Notes: a model not told the origin generated them from the sequence alone. 64,000 nucleotides of DNA from Herbihabitans rhizosphaerae (GCF_004216555.1 NZ_SGWQ01000001.1:62001-126000); one strand, 5' to 3'; numbered from the stretch's first letter, positions 8,900 through 17,693 are shown. Translations and numbers: made by a program.

Positions 8900-9829
8900 T
8901 TAGTTCGGTGCGTCCGATCGATTCCCGAGGTCCTCCTCGGTGATATCCATCTTCGGCGGTCGGGGAACGGCCTTGATGATCTCGCCGAGTTCCGGACTGA
9001 CTGTTTCGGAGATTCCCGTCGTCACGTCGCCCTGTACCGACGCGACCGCCTCGAGATACTGGTCGCCGATTTTATAGGGGTCGGTACCGCCGATCGCGTT
9101 GCTCGCGGTGGTTCCAGCCGTGGAAATCGCGGTCTTGAGTACTTCTGTCATCAGGAGTTTCGAGAACGCTTGAGTCGCCGCGGTTCCTATCGCCGAGGCG
9201 CCCAATGTCACCGCGGCGGTCGCGACCCCGACGATCGCCGTGATGATGACGCTGAGGAGCGCCGCCTCATCGGCCTCCTCCTCGTCGATGAACGCCTGGA
9301 TCGCCCTGTCGATGATGTCGTTGAGCGACCGGCGCGCACCCTCGACCATTCCGAGGTACGCGGTCATGCACTCGGCCAGCCGCAACGTGACCTTCGCCTG
9401 GTCCTCCATGTAGTTCTGGAACCGTGTCGCGAGATCACCGACCGCCAGCGCGGCGTCACCGGACCACCCTTTGTGCATCGCGGCGATGCCGTTGGTGAGC
9501 TCCGGAATGCAGTCCATCGTATGCCCGGACCCGTAGACCATGGTGTCGTGGGATTTCTCGATCAGCTCCCGGCTCGGCGGGAGAACGAAGCGCAGACAGT
9601 CGAAGAAGTCATCGAAGACGTGATTCGATCCTGGTGCTCCCGGAATCGTGCCATCGGACGGCTCCATTCGGTAGTACCGCTTGATCCAGAAACCGAGAAG
9701 CCATGCGTTGGGGAACACCTCGTGCAACTCGCCGATCCTCTTGACGATCTCGTCCTTTTCCTCCTTCAGCCACGGCAATTCGTCAGCGACGTCCGGGTCG
9801 AACTTCTCAGCCATTCCGTCCCCAGTCAT
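8900..9829 (-). CDS. WXG100/PPE-like ESX substrate-type protein
   Basis: 309 residues if started at the ATG at 9829, which overlaps the previous stop as ATGA; an ATG at 9814 (MAEKFDP) is an alternative with a GGGGA-type site. The central region is helical and contains the WxG turn HKGWSGDAAL followed by a long helix, as in WXG100-superfamily proteins. A hydrophobic stretch (LLSVIITAIVGVATAAVTLGASAIGTAA) and an acidic C-terminus follow. No enzymatic motif recognised. Neighbours (EspC-like and YbaB-like) support a type VII secretion link, but no secretion machinery is in this window. Confidence 0.65.
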   Translation of the reverse strand: MTGDGMAEKFDPDVADELPWLKEEKDEIVKRIGELHEVFPNAWLLGFWIKRYYRMEPSDGTIPGAPGSNHVFDDFFDCLRFVLPPSRELIEKSHDTMVYGSGHTMDCIPELTNGIAAMHKGWSGDAALAVGDLATRFQNYMEDQAKVTLRLAECMTAYLGMVEGARRSLNDIIDRAIQAFIDEEEADEAALLSVIITAIVGVATAAVTLGASAIGTAATQAFSKLLMTEVLKTAISTAGTTASNAIGGTDPYKIGDQYLEAVASVQGDVTTGISETVSPELGEIIKAVPRPPKMDITEEDLGNRSDAPN

Positions 9830-10155
9830 CGTCCAAGCCGGCGGAAGGTATCGCCGTGCTTCTGCTCCTGCGCCCGGTACTCGTCGACGGCCAACTGCAG
9901 GAATTCGCGAAACTGGCACATGGCGGCGACGCCCGCGCGCTGGTTTTCCAGGATCTTGGCGTGTGCCAGGCTGAACTCCGCGAGCATGGCGACCGAGGCG
10001 GCGAGGTCGACGGGCGGGAGCACCTTCTCGAGACCATCGCCGGTCGCGCTCTTGATCTCGTCACTGGCCCGCGTGAGCAGGCGAATCATCGGGTCGATGA
10101 CCTCGCGAATACCGCGTTCGACGAGGTCCGGATCAATCCAGTAGTCGACTGCCAT
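9826..10155 (-). CDS. Small EspC/WXG100-like protein
   Basis: 109 residues from the ATG at 10155, which is preceded by a GGGGGG ribosome site; in-frame starts further upstream lack one. All-helical pattern (VERGIREVIDPMIRLLTRASDEI ... VAMLAEFSLAHAKILENQRAG...LQLAVDEYRAQEQKH), the size and shape of ESX secretion-associated EspC-like or WXG100 proteins, although no clear WxG is present. It is coupled by ATGA to the larger WXG-like gene downstream, so the two may form a complex, as ESX substrates do. Assignment to a named family is tentative. Confidence 0.6.
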   Translation of the reverse strand: MAVDYWIDPDLVERGIREVIDPMIRLLTRASDEIKSATGDGLEKVLPPVDLAASVAMLAEFSLAHAKILENQRAGVAAMCQFREFLQLAVDEYRAQEQKHGDTFRRLGR

Positions 10156-10251
10156 GAAGCCCCCCAGCTCCGAGCGCCAACGGCGCATGTGTCGTAGAAC
10201 ACACCGTAGCGACACCGGTGCGGCGCTGGGAGTGTTTTCGCGACTTTCCAC

Positions 10252-11139
10252 CTACCGCCAGCTCGCGGCGAGCGCGGTCAGCTTGTCCGGGTTGCCGACG
10301 AAGTTCGCGCGCGCGATCAGACTTGTCTCAGGGTCGACCTCCAGCACGGCCACCGCGTACGGCGCGCCGTCCAGCACGAACACCGCCGCCGGCCCGCCGT
10401 TGACCTCGCGATACTCGACCTCGGTACCGGCGGGGATGTCCGGACTGATCGCGACCATCAGCCGCGCGACCCGCTCGTAGCCGCGCACGATCCGCTTCGG
10501 CGCGCGCACCTGACCACCGCTGTCGCCCACGAACTCCACGTCGGGGGCGAGCATGGCGAGCAGCGCCGCGATGTCGCCGGTCATCGTCGCGTCCAGGAAC
10601 CGCCGGGTGACCGCTGCCCGCACGTCGTCGTCCGCGTCGAACCGGGGCTGCCGCGCCCGCACGTGCTCGCGCGCGCGATGCCCGAGCTGGCGCACCGCCG
10701 TCGCCGACCGCCCGAGGGTCTCGGCGATCTCGCCGTAGGCCATGCCGAACGCCTCGCGCAGCACGAACACCGCGCGCTCCAGCGGCGACAGCGTCTCCAG
10801 CACGACCAGCAGCGCCACCGATACCGACTCGGCCGTCGCCGCGTCGTCCACCACTCCTTCGGCCACGTCCGGCCCGGTGAGCAGCGGCTCGGGCAGCCAC
10901 GGCCCGACGTAGGTCTCCCGCCGGGCCCGCGCGCGCCGCAACTGGTCGAGCGAGGCACGCGCCGCGATCCTGGTCAGGTAGGCGCGCGGATCGTCCACAG
11001 TGGACCGATCCGCGCGGTCCCAGCGCAGCCAGGTCTCCTGCACCACGTCCTCGGCCTCACTCGCGGTGCCCAGCATCCGATACGCGACGCCGAACACCGC
11101 GCCGCGATGCCGCTGGAACACCTCGGTGTGCTCGTTCAC
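10252..11139 (-). CDS. sigJ: ECF41-family RNA polymerase sigma factor (SigJ-like)
   Basis: 295 residues. Sigma region 2 (FGVAYRMLGTASEAEDVVQETWLRW, about 14-38) and region 4 (LSPLERAVFVLREAFGMAY...LGRSATAVRQL, about 115-160) are followed by a SnoaL-like C-terminal domain ending with NPDKL near residue 283, the signature of ECF41 factors. The other conserved ECF41 motif appears as DSGGQVRAP. GTG start at 11139 overlaps the oxidoreductase stop (GTGA). ECF41 factors lack a classical anti-sigma; their C-terminal domain regulates activity (established). They typically transcribe an adjacent oxidoreductase-type gene, and here a matching promoter lies ahead of the operon. Confidence 0.93.
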   Translation of the reverse strand: MNEHTEVFQRHRGAVFGVAYRMLGTASEAEDVVQETWLRWDRADRSTVDDPRAYLTRIAARASLDQLRRARARRETYVGPWLPEPLLTGPDVAEGVVDDAATAESVSVALLVVLETLSPLERAVFVLREAFGMAYGEIAETLGRSATAVRQLGHRAREHVRARQPRFDADDDVRAAVTRRFLDATMTGDIAALLAMLAPDVEFVGDSGGQVRAPKRIVRGYERVARLMVAISPDIPAGTEVEYREVNGGPAAVFVLDGAPYAVAVLEVDPETSLIARANFVGNPDKLTALAASWR

Positions 11140-12290
11140 AACGTCGGGCGCCCCAAATAAGGGCCGGGGTGGCGAACCGTCCAGGCCGCCAGTCGGCACA
11201 CCATTTCCTTGTACCACGCGGCTTTCCGGCCACCCAGCATCGCGCGTTTCGGGCTCTCGTCGGCGCCGTTGACGTACTGGACCAGACCGCGCTTGCGTCC
11301 GATGCTGACGCACTGCTGGATGTAGCGGAACCGGAACTCCTTCGGCTCCCGCCCGGCCAGCCGCGCCGCGATCACGTCCGCGACGTACGGACTGGTGAAC
11401 CCGCCAGAACGGCAGCCGTACGCGAGTTCGTCGCCCCATTCGCCCCGCACGGCCGCCGCGTCGCCCACCCCGTACACCTCCGGGTGCGAGACCGACCGCA
11501 GCGTCGTGTCGACCACGATCCGCCCGTTCCGGTTGACCTCCAACCCGGCCCGTTCGGCGATCGGCGGCACGGTGAAACCGCCGCACCACACGACCATGTC
11601 GGCATCGACCCGTTCGCCGTCGTCGAGCAGCACGCCGTCCGCGTCGATCTTGGCCACCGGCGCGTTCGGGGTGACCAGCACGCCGAGACGGTCGAACTGT
11701 TCGCACAGGTAGCGGCGGGCGCGCGGGGACAGCCAATCGCCGGGCTCGCCCTTGGTGATCACCCGCACGGTCAGCCCGTCGTAGGTCTCGGCCAGCTCGG
11801 TGGACGCCTCGATGCCGGTGAGCCCACCGCCGCACACCACGACCGTGCCGCCGCGCTCGGCGATCGACCGCAGCCGCATCGCGATGCCGGCAGCGGAGGC
11901 CGGATCGGACAGCGTCACCGCGTGCTCGGCCACGCCCGGCACCGCGTACTTGTCGATCATGCTGCCGAGCGCGTACACCAGCGTGTCGTAGCCGATCTCA
12001 GGCTGGCCCTGGACCGCGACCGTCCGCGCGTCCGGATCGATGCCGGTGACCATGCCGACCCGCACGTCGATGCCGCTGCCGTCGAGCACGTCCACCAGCG
12101 GGTGCACGCCGACGGGCTGTCCGGCGGCGATCTGGTGCAGCCTGATCCGCTCCACGAAGTCCGGCCCCGCGTTGACCAGCGTGACCGACACGCCGGCCTT
12201 GGATCCCCTGTGCGCCAACCGATGCGCGGTCACCAGCCCGGCGTACCCGCCGCCCAGGACCACCACCCGGTGCCCCTCCACGTTCGTCAT
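11136..12290 (-). CDS. FAD-dependent NAD(P)H oxidoreductase, ECF41-associated
   Basis: 384 residues. N-terminal FAD-binding Rossmann motif VVVLGGGYAGLVTAHRL (about 8-24), a second NAD(P)-binding motif VVVCGGGLTGIEAS (about 147-160), and the late FAD motif VYGVGDAAA. Overall layout is that of the type II NADH dehydrogenase-like branch of pyridine nucleotide-disulfide oxidoreductases, without redox-active CxxxxC. It is translationally coupled to the ECF41 sigma factor downstream, the well-known partner arrangement in which this sigma factor drives its own oxidoreductase. The electron acceptor is unknown. GGAGGAG lies just before the ATG at 12290. Confidence 0.9.
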   Translation of the reverse strand: MTNVEGHRVVVLGGGYAGLVTAHRLAHRGSKAGVSVTLVNAGPDFVERIRLHQIAAGQPVGVHPLVDVLDGSGIDVRVGMVTGIDPDARTVAVQGQPEIGYDTLVYALGSMIDKYAVPGVAEHAVTLSDPASAAGIAMRLRSIAERGGTVVVCGGGLTGIEASTELAETYDGLTVRVITKGEPGDWLSPRARRYLCEQFDRLGVLVTPNAPVAKIDADGVLLDDGERVDADMVVWCGGFTVPPIAERAGLEVNRNGRIVVDTTLRSVSHPEVYGVGDAAAVRGEWGDELAYGCRSGGFTSPYVADVIAARLAGREPKEFRFRYIQQCVSIGRKRGLVQYVNGADESPKRAMLGGRKAAWYKEMVCRLAAWTVRHPGPYLGRPTL

Positions 12291-12325
12291 GTCTCCTCCT
12301 CGGATCGCTCCACCGTCACCAAGGA

Positions 12326-12352
12326 GACGGGGGCACCCTCAAAGGTGTGACA
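12326..12352 (-). promoter_or_regulatory. ECF41-type promoter
   Basis: On the minus strand, TGTCACA (12352-12346) is followed by exactly 16 bases and CGTC (12329-12326). This is the published ECF41 consensus (TGTCACA, N16, CGTC). It sits about 36 bases ahead of the oxidoreductase start and thus controls the oxidoreductase-sigma operon, implying positive autoregulation. Confidence 0.88.
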
Positions 12353-13420
12353 TCACCGGTCCGACGCGGGGGTCACTTTCTTCACGTACAGCAGCTTGTC
12401 GCCGGCCTCGACGGCGTCCGCCTCGGGGTGGTCGACCCGGTACAGCGTCCCGTCGCGCACCACGCCCAGCACGATGTCGGTGAGGTGCCGCGGCGACCCG
12501 CCGACCTCGGACTGCTCGACCTCGCGCTCGGCGATCGCCAGACCGGCCTCGGGCGTGAGCAGGTCCTCCACCATGTCCACCACGGTCGGTGTCTTGGTGG
12601 CCATGCCGAGCAGCCGGCCGGCCGTCTCGCTGGACACCACCACCGAGCTGGCGCCGGACTGGCGCAGCAGGTGCACGTTCTCGGCTTCCCGGACCGACGC
12701 GACAATCTGCGCACTCGGGTTCAGCTCACGCGCGGTCAGGGTGATCAGCACGGCGGCGTCGTCCCGGTTGGACGCGACGACGATCGCCGTCGCGTTCGGC
12801 ACGCCGGCCACCCGCAGCACGTCCGAGCGGGTGCCGGAGCCGTGCACGGTCACCAGCCCGAGCGCGGACGCCGAGTCGAGCATGTTCTGGTCGGTGTCCA
12901 CGACCACGATCTGCTCGGGTTTGCGCCCGTCGGACAGCAGCGTGCTGATCGCGGAGCGGCCCTTGGTGCCGTACCCGATGACGACCACGTGGTCCCGCAC
13001 CTTCGACCTCCACCGTTGAATCTTGAATGCCTGTCGTGATCGTTCGGTCAGCACCGCGAGGGTGGTGCCGACCAGCACGATGAGGAACAGCACTCGGAGC
13101 GGCGTGATCACCAGGACGTTGACCAGGCGCGCGGTCTCGCTGACCGGCGTGATGTCGCCGTATCCCGTGGTCGACAGCGAGACGGTCGCGTAGTAGATCG
13201 AGTCGAGCAGCGAGACGCCGTCGCCGTTGTTGTCCCGGTAGCCGCCTCGGTCCAGGTACACCAGCATGACGGCGGCGAACAGCGCGAACACCGCGTACAG
13301 CACGCGCCGCACGATCGAGGTGACCGGGCTGACGGTCGTCTCCGGCATCCGGATCACTCCGACCAGGGAGTGATCCGGGCGGTCGGTGAGCTGGTCGACC
13401 GGCGACTTCGGACGGATCAC
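12353..13420 (-). CDS. Two-helix potassium channel with TrkA-N (RCK) domain
   Basis: 355 residues, GTG start at 13420. First membrane helix VLYAVFALFAAVMLVYL, pore loop with the selectivity filter TTGYGD (about 85-90), second helix VLVITPLRVLFLIVLVGTTLAVL. Then a cytoplasmic NAD-binding RCK domain beginning HVVVIGYGTKGRSA (about 144-157) with VVDTD, and a TrkA-C-like tail. Counterpart of M. tuberculosis Rv3200c in position and type, next to the AdnAB genes. Expected to conduct K+ under ligand control; the ligand is not evident. Confidence 0.92.
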   Translation of the reverse strand: MIRPKSPVDQLTDRPDHSLVGVIRMPETTVSPVTSIVRRVLYAVFALFAAVMLVYLDRGGYRDNNGDGVSLLDSIYYATVSLSTTGYGDITPVSETARLVNVLVITPLRVLFLIVLVGTTLAVLTERSRQAFKIQRWRSKVRDHVVVIGYGTKGRSAISTLLSDGRKPEQIVVVDTDQNMLDSASALGLVTVHGSGTRSDVLRVAGVPNATAIVVASNRDDAAVLITLTARELNPSAQIVASVREAENVHLLRQSGASSVVVSSETAGRLLGMATKTPTVVDMVEDLLTPEAGLAIAEREVEQSEVGGSPRHLTDIVLGVVRDGTLYRVDHPEADAVEAGDKLLYVKKVTPASDR

Positions 13421-13456
13421 GGGCGCAGCGTAGCCCAGCCGCGTGCGCGAACGCGC

Positions 13457-13537
13457 GAGTCCCGCGCTCAGACACCCCGAGTCCCGCGCTGTGCACCGTG
13501 CAGGGCGCGGGACTCACCGGTGCAGGGCGCGGGACTC
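13457..13537. repeat. Nested inverted repeats between lectin and channel genes
   Basis: GAGTCCCGCGCT occurs at 13457-13468 and 13479-13490 (22-nt period); its inverse GCGCGGGACTC occurs at 13505-13515 and 13527-13537 (22-nt period again). The four boxes can form two nested hairpins. The block fills the gap downstream of the lectin gene, so a terminator is possible, but no T-run follows. Confidence 0.8.
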
Positions 13538-13541
13538 GCGG

Positions 13542-13982
13542 TCAGTCGATGCGCTTGAGGAACCGCCACTGTTGGTTCGGGCCGCCGTGCTCGTCCCACT
13601 GGATGATCTGCGCGCCGTTATCCCTGGAGCCGCGGGCCACGTCGAGCACCTTGCCGGAATGCTTGGCGCGCAACAGGAACACCCCGCCGCCCACTTCCTC
13701 CGCAGCGAAGCACTGGTTCGGCCCGCCGTGCCAGTCCCACTGGATCACCCGCGCGCCGCTGTCCACCGATCCGCCCGCGATGTCGAGCACCTTCCCCGAG
13801 TGCTGCGCCATGATCCGGAACAGCCCGCTGCTCAACTTCTGCAACCGGAACAACTGGTTGCCCGCGTCGTTGACCGTCGTCCACTGGTGGACGATCGCGC
13901 CGGACTCCACCGACCCGTCCGCGACGTCCAGCACCTTCCCCGAATGCTGCGATCCGATCCGGCCGAAACCGTCGAATTTCAT
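13542..13982 (-). CDS. Ricin-type beta-trefoil lectin domain protein
   Basis: 146 residues making up one complete beta-trefoil. Three repeats each contain HSGKVLD(V/I) followed by G(S)xxxGAxxxQW and an NQ(L/C/Q)(F/W) ending, the RICIN carbohydrate-binding signature. No signal peptide, membrane helix or attached enzyme domain, so the lectin would be cytoplasmic or exported by an unrecognised route. ATG at 13982 has GGGAGGG four bases ahead. It begins only 28 bp after the adnB stop on the same strand and may share its transcript; nothing in its sequence suggests a DNA-repair role. Ligand unknown. Confidence 0.9.
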   Translation of the reverse strand: MKFDGFGRIGSQHSGKVLDVADGSVESGAIVHQWTTVNDAGNQLFRLQKLSSGLFRIMAQHSGKVLDIAGGSVDSGARVIQWDWHGGPNQCFAAEEVGGGVFLLRAKHSGKVLDVARGSRDNGAQIIQWDEHGGPNQQWRFLKRID

Positions 13983-14010
13983 GTCGCCCTCCCATCCCCG
14001 TGGAAGGAAT

Positions 14011-17000
14011 CTAGGCGCTCGAAACGCCTCGCAGCAGGGCACGAAGACCCTCTCCGTCCAGCAGATCCGCCGGCGAGACGGTCCGGTTGTGCCGCACGTA
14101 GTGGAACGCGGCGCGCACCTTGTCCAACGGAGTTTCCGACAGCGCCGCCCAGGCCAACCGATATGCCGCGAGCTGCACCGCCAACGCCGGCATCGCGTCG
14201 GACGACGGCACCCGGCCGGTCTTCCAGTCGACCACGGTCCAGCCGCCGTCCTCGTCGCGGAACACCGCGTCCATCCGCCCGCGCACGGCGATCCCGTCGA
14301 TCTCGGTGGAGAACGGCACCTCCACCTCGTGCGGCACCCGGTTCGCCCACACGCTGGCCAGGAACGCCTCGCGCAGCACGTCCAGCGAATCGTCCGGTGT
14401 CGCACCGGCATCGGCCGCACCGGGCAGCTCGTCCAGGTCAAGCAGGCGGGTCGCGCCGAACCACTTCTCCAGCCAGGTGTGGAACGCGGTTCCCCTGCGC
14501 GCCACCGCGTTCGGCGGGAACGGCAGCGGCCGCCGCAGCCGCCGGGCCAGCGCGTCCGGGTCGCCGGCGAGCTCGACGAGTTGGCTCACCGACAGCGACT
14601 CGGGCAGGTCGACGTGCTCGATCCGGTTCAGTGCCGCGGCCCGCTCGGCGAGCAGCACGTCGGTGTCGCGCACCCAGCCCTGCTCGTCGTCGGCGTCGTC
14701 CACCTCGAACAGGCGCAGGTCGCCGTCCGGCAGCGCGCCAAGTTCCTCGAGCACCATGGCCGCGCCCTCGGCCACCGCCAGCCGTCGCTCGCCGAGCGGG
14801 TCGACCGGCCAGGAGGTGGTCCGATTCCTTGCCAGCAAAGGGTTCTCCGCGTCCTCGGCCGGCTCCTCGGCCCAGTGCTCCACGAGGTCCACAGTGGACA
14901 GATAGGTGCCGAGCGCGGTGAGGAACTCCGACGGCCCGCGCGGCTTCGACCCGGTCCGCCCCCACCAGTGGCCGGACACGAGAAGGCTGCGTTCGGCCCG
15001 GGTGACCGCCACGTAGCACAGCCGCCGTTCCTCGACCCGCTGCCGCTCGCCGAAGTCGTCGTTGTGCTCCTTCAGCGTCTCCTCGATCTCCTTGCGATCG
15101 GCGCCGTCGGGCAGGTGCAGCCTCGGCAGGTCGATCGCGTCGCCGCGCAGCTCGGCCGGCAGCTCGGTGACCGCGCGCAGCCAGCACGACGACTGCCTTC
15201 GGCTCGGGAAGACGTCGCTGACCAGGTGCGGGACCGCCACGATCTGCCACTCCAGGCCCTTGGCGGAGTGCACGGTGAGCACCTGCACGCGGTCCTCGGC
15301 GACCTCGACCTCGCCGGGTTCCAGCCCGTCCTCGGCGCTCTCCGCGGCGGCCAGGTAGTCCAGCAGCGAGCGCAGCGTCGCCGACGGGCTCGCCGTCGCG
15401 TAGTCCGCGACCACGTCGGCGAACGCGTCCAGATGTGCCCGTCGCGCGCCGCCCGGCCGCGCACTCGCCTCGATGTCCAGCAGCATGGTGCGCTCGACGT
15501 CGGCGACCAGTTCGGGCAGCGGCTGGTGCAGGCGTCGCCGCAGCGCGCCCAGCTCCGCGGCCAGCGAGCGGACCCGGCGGTAGCCGTCCGGCGAGTACCG
15601 CTCGGCCGGGCCGGGATCGTCCAGCGCGTCGACGAGTCCGGCCTGCTCGGCGCCCTCGCCCGGGGTCGCGTCGGCCATGATCTCCTCGACGCTGGCTCGC
15701 TCCCCGGCCGCGCGCCGGTTCGGCACACCGGCGAGTTCGGCCGCCCGCCGCCACAGCCCGGCCAGGTCGGGCGCGGCGAGCCGCCAGCGGGATCCGGCCA
15801 GCAGGCGCATCGCCGCGGTGCCGGCGAGCGGGTCGACCAGCACCCGCAGCGTGCTGACCAGATCGCGGATCTCCGGCTCGTCCAACAGTCCGCCGAGCCC
15901 GACCACCTCGACCGGAAGGCCGCGTTTGCGCAGCGCGGCGGCGATGTCGGCCATGTCGGCGCGGCGACGCACCAGCACTGCGGCAGTCGGCGGGCGGCCG
16001 GTCTCGCTCTGGACGTCGTGCCAGCGGGACGCGAGCGAGTCGGCCATCCAGTCGACTTCCTCGTTGACGTCGGACAGCAGCGCGCACCGGATGTCGCCGG
16101 GCGGTGCGCCGGCGCGCGCCCGCAGCTCGTCCACGTCCATGCCGGCCTCGCGCAGCGGCTGCGACAGCGCGTTGGCCAGCTCCAGCACCTCGGGCGGATT
16201 GCGGAAACTGGTGAGCAGCCCGTAGCGCTCGGCCGGTGACAGCTTTCCCTTGTCCCGCTTGGGAAAGTCGGTGGTGAATCGGGGCAGGTTGGCCGCACTG
16301 GCGCCACGCCAGCCGTAGATCGCCTGGGCCGGGTCGCCGACCGCGGTGACCGGCAGCTTCGTCTCTTGTGGACTGTCCACTCCGAACAGTGAGCGGAGCA
16401 GGACGCGCTGCGCGTGCCCGGTGTCCTGGTACTCGTCGAGCAGCACGGCGCCGTAGCGCTCGCGTTCGCCGCGCGCCACCTCCGGGTGCTCGGACGCCAG
16501 CCGCGCGGCCATGGCCATCTGGTCGGCGAAGTCCACCGCTCCTTCGCGCCGCTTGCGCTCGCCGTATGCCTCCACGAGTGGCAGCATCGCGGTGCGGAGT
16601 TGTTGTGCGGCAATGACTTCACGGAGATACACGGTCATGTCGGAACGCTGCTTCGGACCGCGCGGCGCCGCCTCGATCAGCGAGCACAACGCCTCGGCGT
16701 GCCGAACCAGCGCGTCCGGATCGACCAGGTGCTCGTTCAGCTCGCCGGACAGTTGCAGCAGGTACTTGGTGATCGTCATCGGGACGCGATCGGTGTCCAG
16801 GTCCTCGGTCCAGGTGGACACCACGCGGTGCGCGAGCTGCCAGGACGCGGTCTCGGTGAGTACCCGCGCGCCCGGCTCGACGGGCAGCCGCAGCCCGTGC
16901 TCGGCCACGATCCGGCCGGCGTAGGCGTGGTAAGTCAACACGGTCGGCTCGCCGGTGACGACGGCGGCCCGAATCTCGCCACCCGGGTCAACCCTGTCGA

Positions 17001-17283
17001 GCAGCTGTGACCCGGCCAGCCGGCGCAGCCGCGCGCGGATCCGGTCGGCGAGCTGGCGCGCGGCCTTGCGGGTGAACGTGAGGCCCAGAACCCGTTCTGG
17101 CACAACGATTCCGTTGGCCACCAGCCACACGACGCGGGCCGCCATGGTCTCCGTCTTGCCAGCGCCCGCACCCGCGACGACCAGTGCGGGTTCCACCGGC
17201 GACGCGATCACCGCCGCCTGCTCGTCCGTCGGCGGCGGCAACCCGAGCGCGTCCGCGATCTCCGCGGGACTGACCAGAGTCAC
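14011..17283 (-). CDS. adnB: ATP-dependent helicase-nuclease subunit AdnB-like (UvrD motor plus RecB-type nuclease)
   Basis: 1090 residues, close to M. tuberculosis AdnB (Rv3201c, 1101). Walker A VVAGAGAGKTETMA near residue 35, UvrD motif Ia LTFTRKAARQLADRI, Walker B VLLDEYQDTGHAQ, motif with VGDPAQAIYGWRGA, and helicase motif VLTVHSAKGLEWQIV. The C-terminal PD-(D/E)xK nuclease shows VVDWKTGRVP and QLAAYRLAWA. AdnAB is the mycobacterial heterodimeric machine that resects double-strand breaks. GTG at 17283 overlaps the stop of a small upstream gene (GTGA). Unlike in M. tuberculosis, adnA does not abut it: 680 bp with a small gene and a repeat intervene. Confidence 0.93.
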   Translation of the reverse strand: MTLVSPAEIADALGLPPPTDEQAAVIASPVEPALVVAGAGAGKTETMAARVVWLVANGIVVPERVLGLTFTRKAARQLADRIRARLRRLAGSQLLDRVDPGGEIRAAVVTGEPTVLTYHAYAGRIVAEHGLRLPVEPGARVLTETASWQLAHRVVSTWTEDLDTDRVPMTITKYLLQLSGELNEHLVDPDALVRHAEALCSLIEAAPRGPKQRSDMTVYLREVIAAQQLRTAMLPLVEAYGERKRREGAVDFADQMAMAARLASEHPEVARGERERYGAVLLDEYQDTGHAQRVLLRSLFGVDSPQETKLPVTAVGDPAQAIYGWRGASAANLPRFTTDFPKRDKGKLSPAERYGLLTSFRNPPEVLELANALSQPLREAGMDVDELRARAGAPPGDIRCALLSDVNEEVDWMADSLASRWHDVQSETGRPPTAAVLVRRRADMADIAAALRKRGLPVEVVGLGGLLDEPEIRDLVSTLRVLVDPLAGTAAMRLLAGSRWRLAAPDLAGLWRRAAELAGVPNRRAAGERASVEEIMADATPGEGAEQAGLVDALDDPGPAERYSPDGYRRVRSLAAELGALRRRLHQPLPELVADVERTMLLDIEASARPGGARRAHLDAFADVVADYATASPSATLRSLLDYLAAAESAEDGLEPGEVEVAEDRVQVLTVHSAKGLEWQIVAVPHLVSDVFPSRRQSSCWLRAVTELPAELRGDAIDLPRLHLPDGADRKEIEETLKEHNDDFGERQRVEERRLCYVAVTRAERSLLVSGHWWGRTGSKPRGPSEFLTALGTYLSTVDLVEHWAEEPAEDAENPLLARNRTTSWPVDPLGERRLAVAEGAAMVLEELGALPDGDLRLFEVDDADDEQGWVRDTDVLLAERAAALNRIEHVDLPESLSVSQLVELAGDPDALARRLRRPLPFPPNAVARRGTAFHTWLEKWFGATRLLDLDELPGAADAGATPDDSLDVLREAFLASVWANRVPHEVEVPFSTEIDGIAVRGRMDAVFRDEDGGWTVVDWKTGRVPSSDAMPALAVQLAAYRLAWAALSETPLDKVRAAFHYVRHNRTVSPADLLDGEGLRALLRGVSSA

Positions 17284-17693
17284 ACGCGCTCCAACGCATC
17301 GGAGGTGATGCACACACCCCGCTTGCGGAACGATGCCGGCGACTCGACAAGTGCCCGGGGGTGCATTCCGCGCAATTCGGTGACAAACCACCACGGGAGC
17401 GCCTCGCGCGCCGGGTCGCTCGCCCATCTCGGCACCGGCCACCCATCGTGCCGAGCCAGATGCTCGGCGAGTGCCGCGAACGCCGCGTCCGCGCGTAGGT
17501 CGCCCACCGGTTCGGGTGCATCCCTCCACATGGCGCTGGCCGCGTCGATTCCCTTGTGCCGCAACACGCTTCGATAGTCATCGAGCATCTGCACTACGGC
17601 GAATCGCCAGACGTCGCGAAGCCGTTCGTTCCCAGCGATCAACTGTGCCGCGACATTTCCCGCGTCACTCACCGCCCGGAACGAACTGAGCAC
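17280..17693 (-). CDS. Small conserved actinobacterial protein of unknown function, coupled to adnB
   Basis: 137 residues from the GTG at 17693, chosen because GAGG lies seven bases ahead. Pattern: an N-terminal helical region (AQLIAGNERLRDVWRFAVVQ), then AAFAALAEHLARHDGWPVPRW and a C-terminal WWFVTELRGMHPRAL...SFRKRGVCIT. The combination resembles uncharacterised actinobacterial proteins; no catalytic motif or fold was recognised. Its TGA overlaps the adnB GTG, so adnB translation probably depends on it. It breaks the usual adnA-adnB adjacency, suggesting insertion together with the repeat just upstream. Confidence 0.75.
   Translation of the reverse strand: MLSSFRAVSDAGNVAAQLIAGNERLRDVWRFAVVQMLDDYRSVLRHKGIDAASAMWRDAPEPVGDLRADAAFAALAEHLARHDGWPVPRWASDPAREALPWWFVTELRGMHPRALVESPASFRKRGVCITSDALERV

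Noticed and set aside
13498-17529. Long frames on the plus strand opposite the adnB gene
   Set aside because: They are low-complexity Arg/His/Gln-rich and shadow the adnB reading frame, which carries all UvrD and nuclease motifs.
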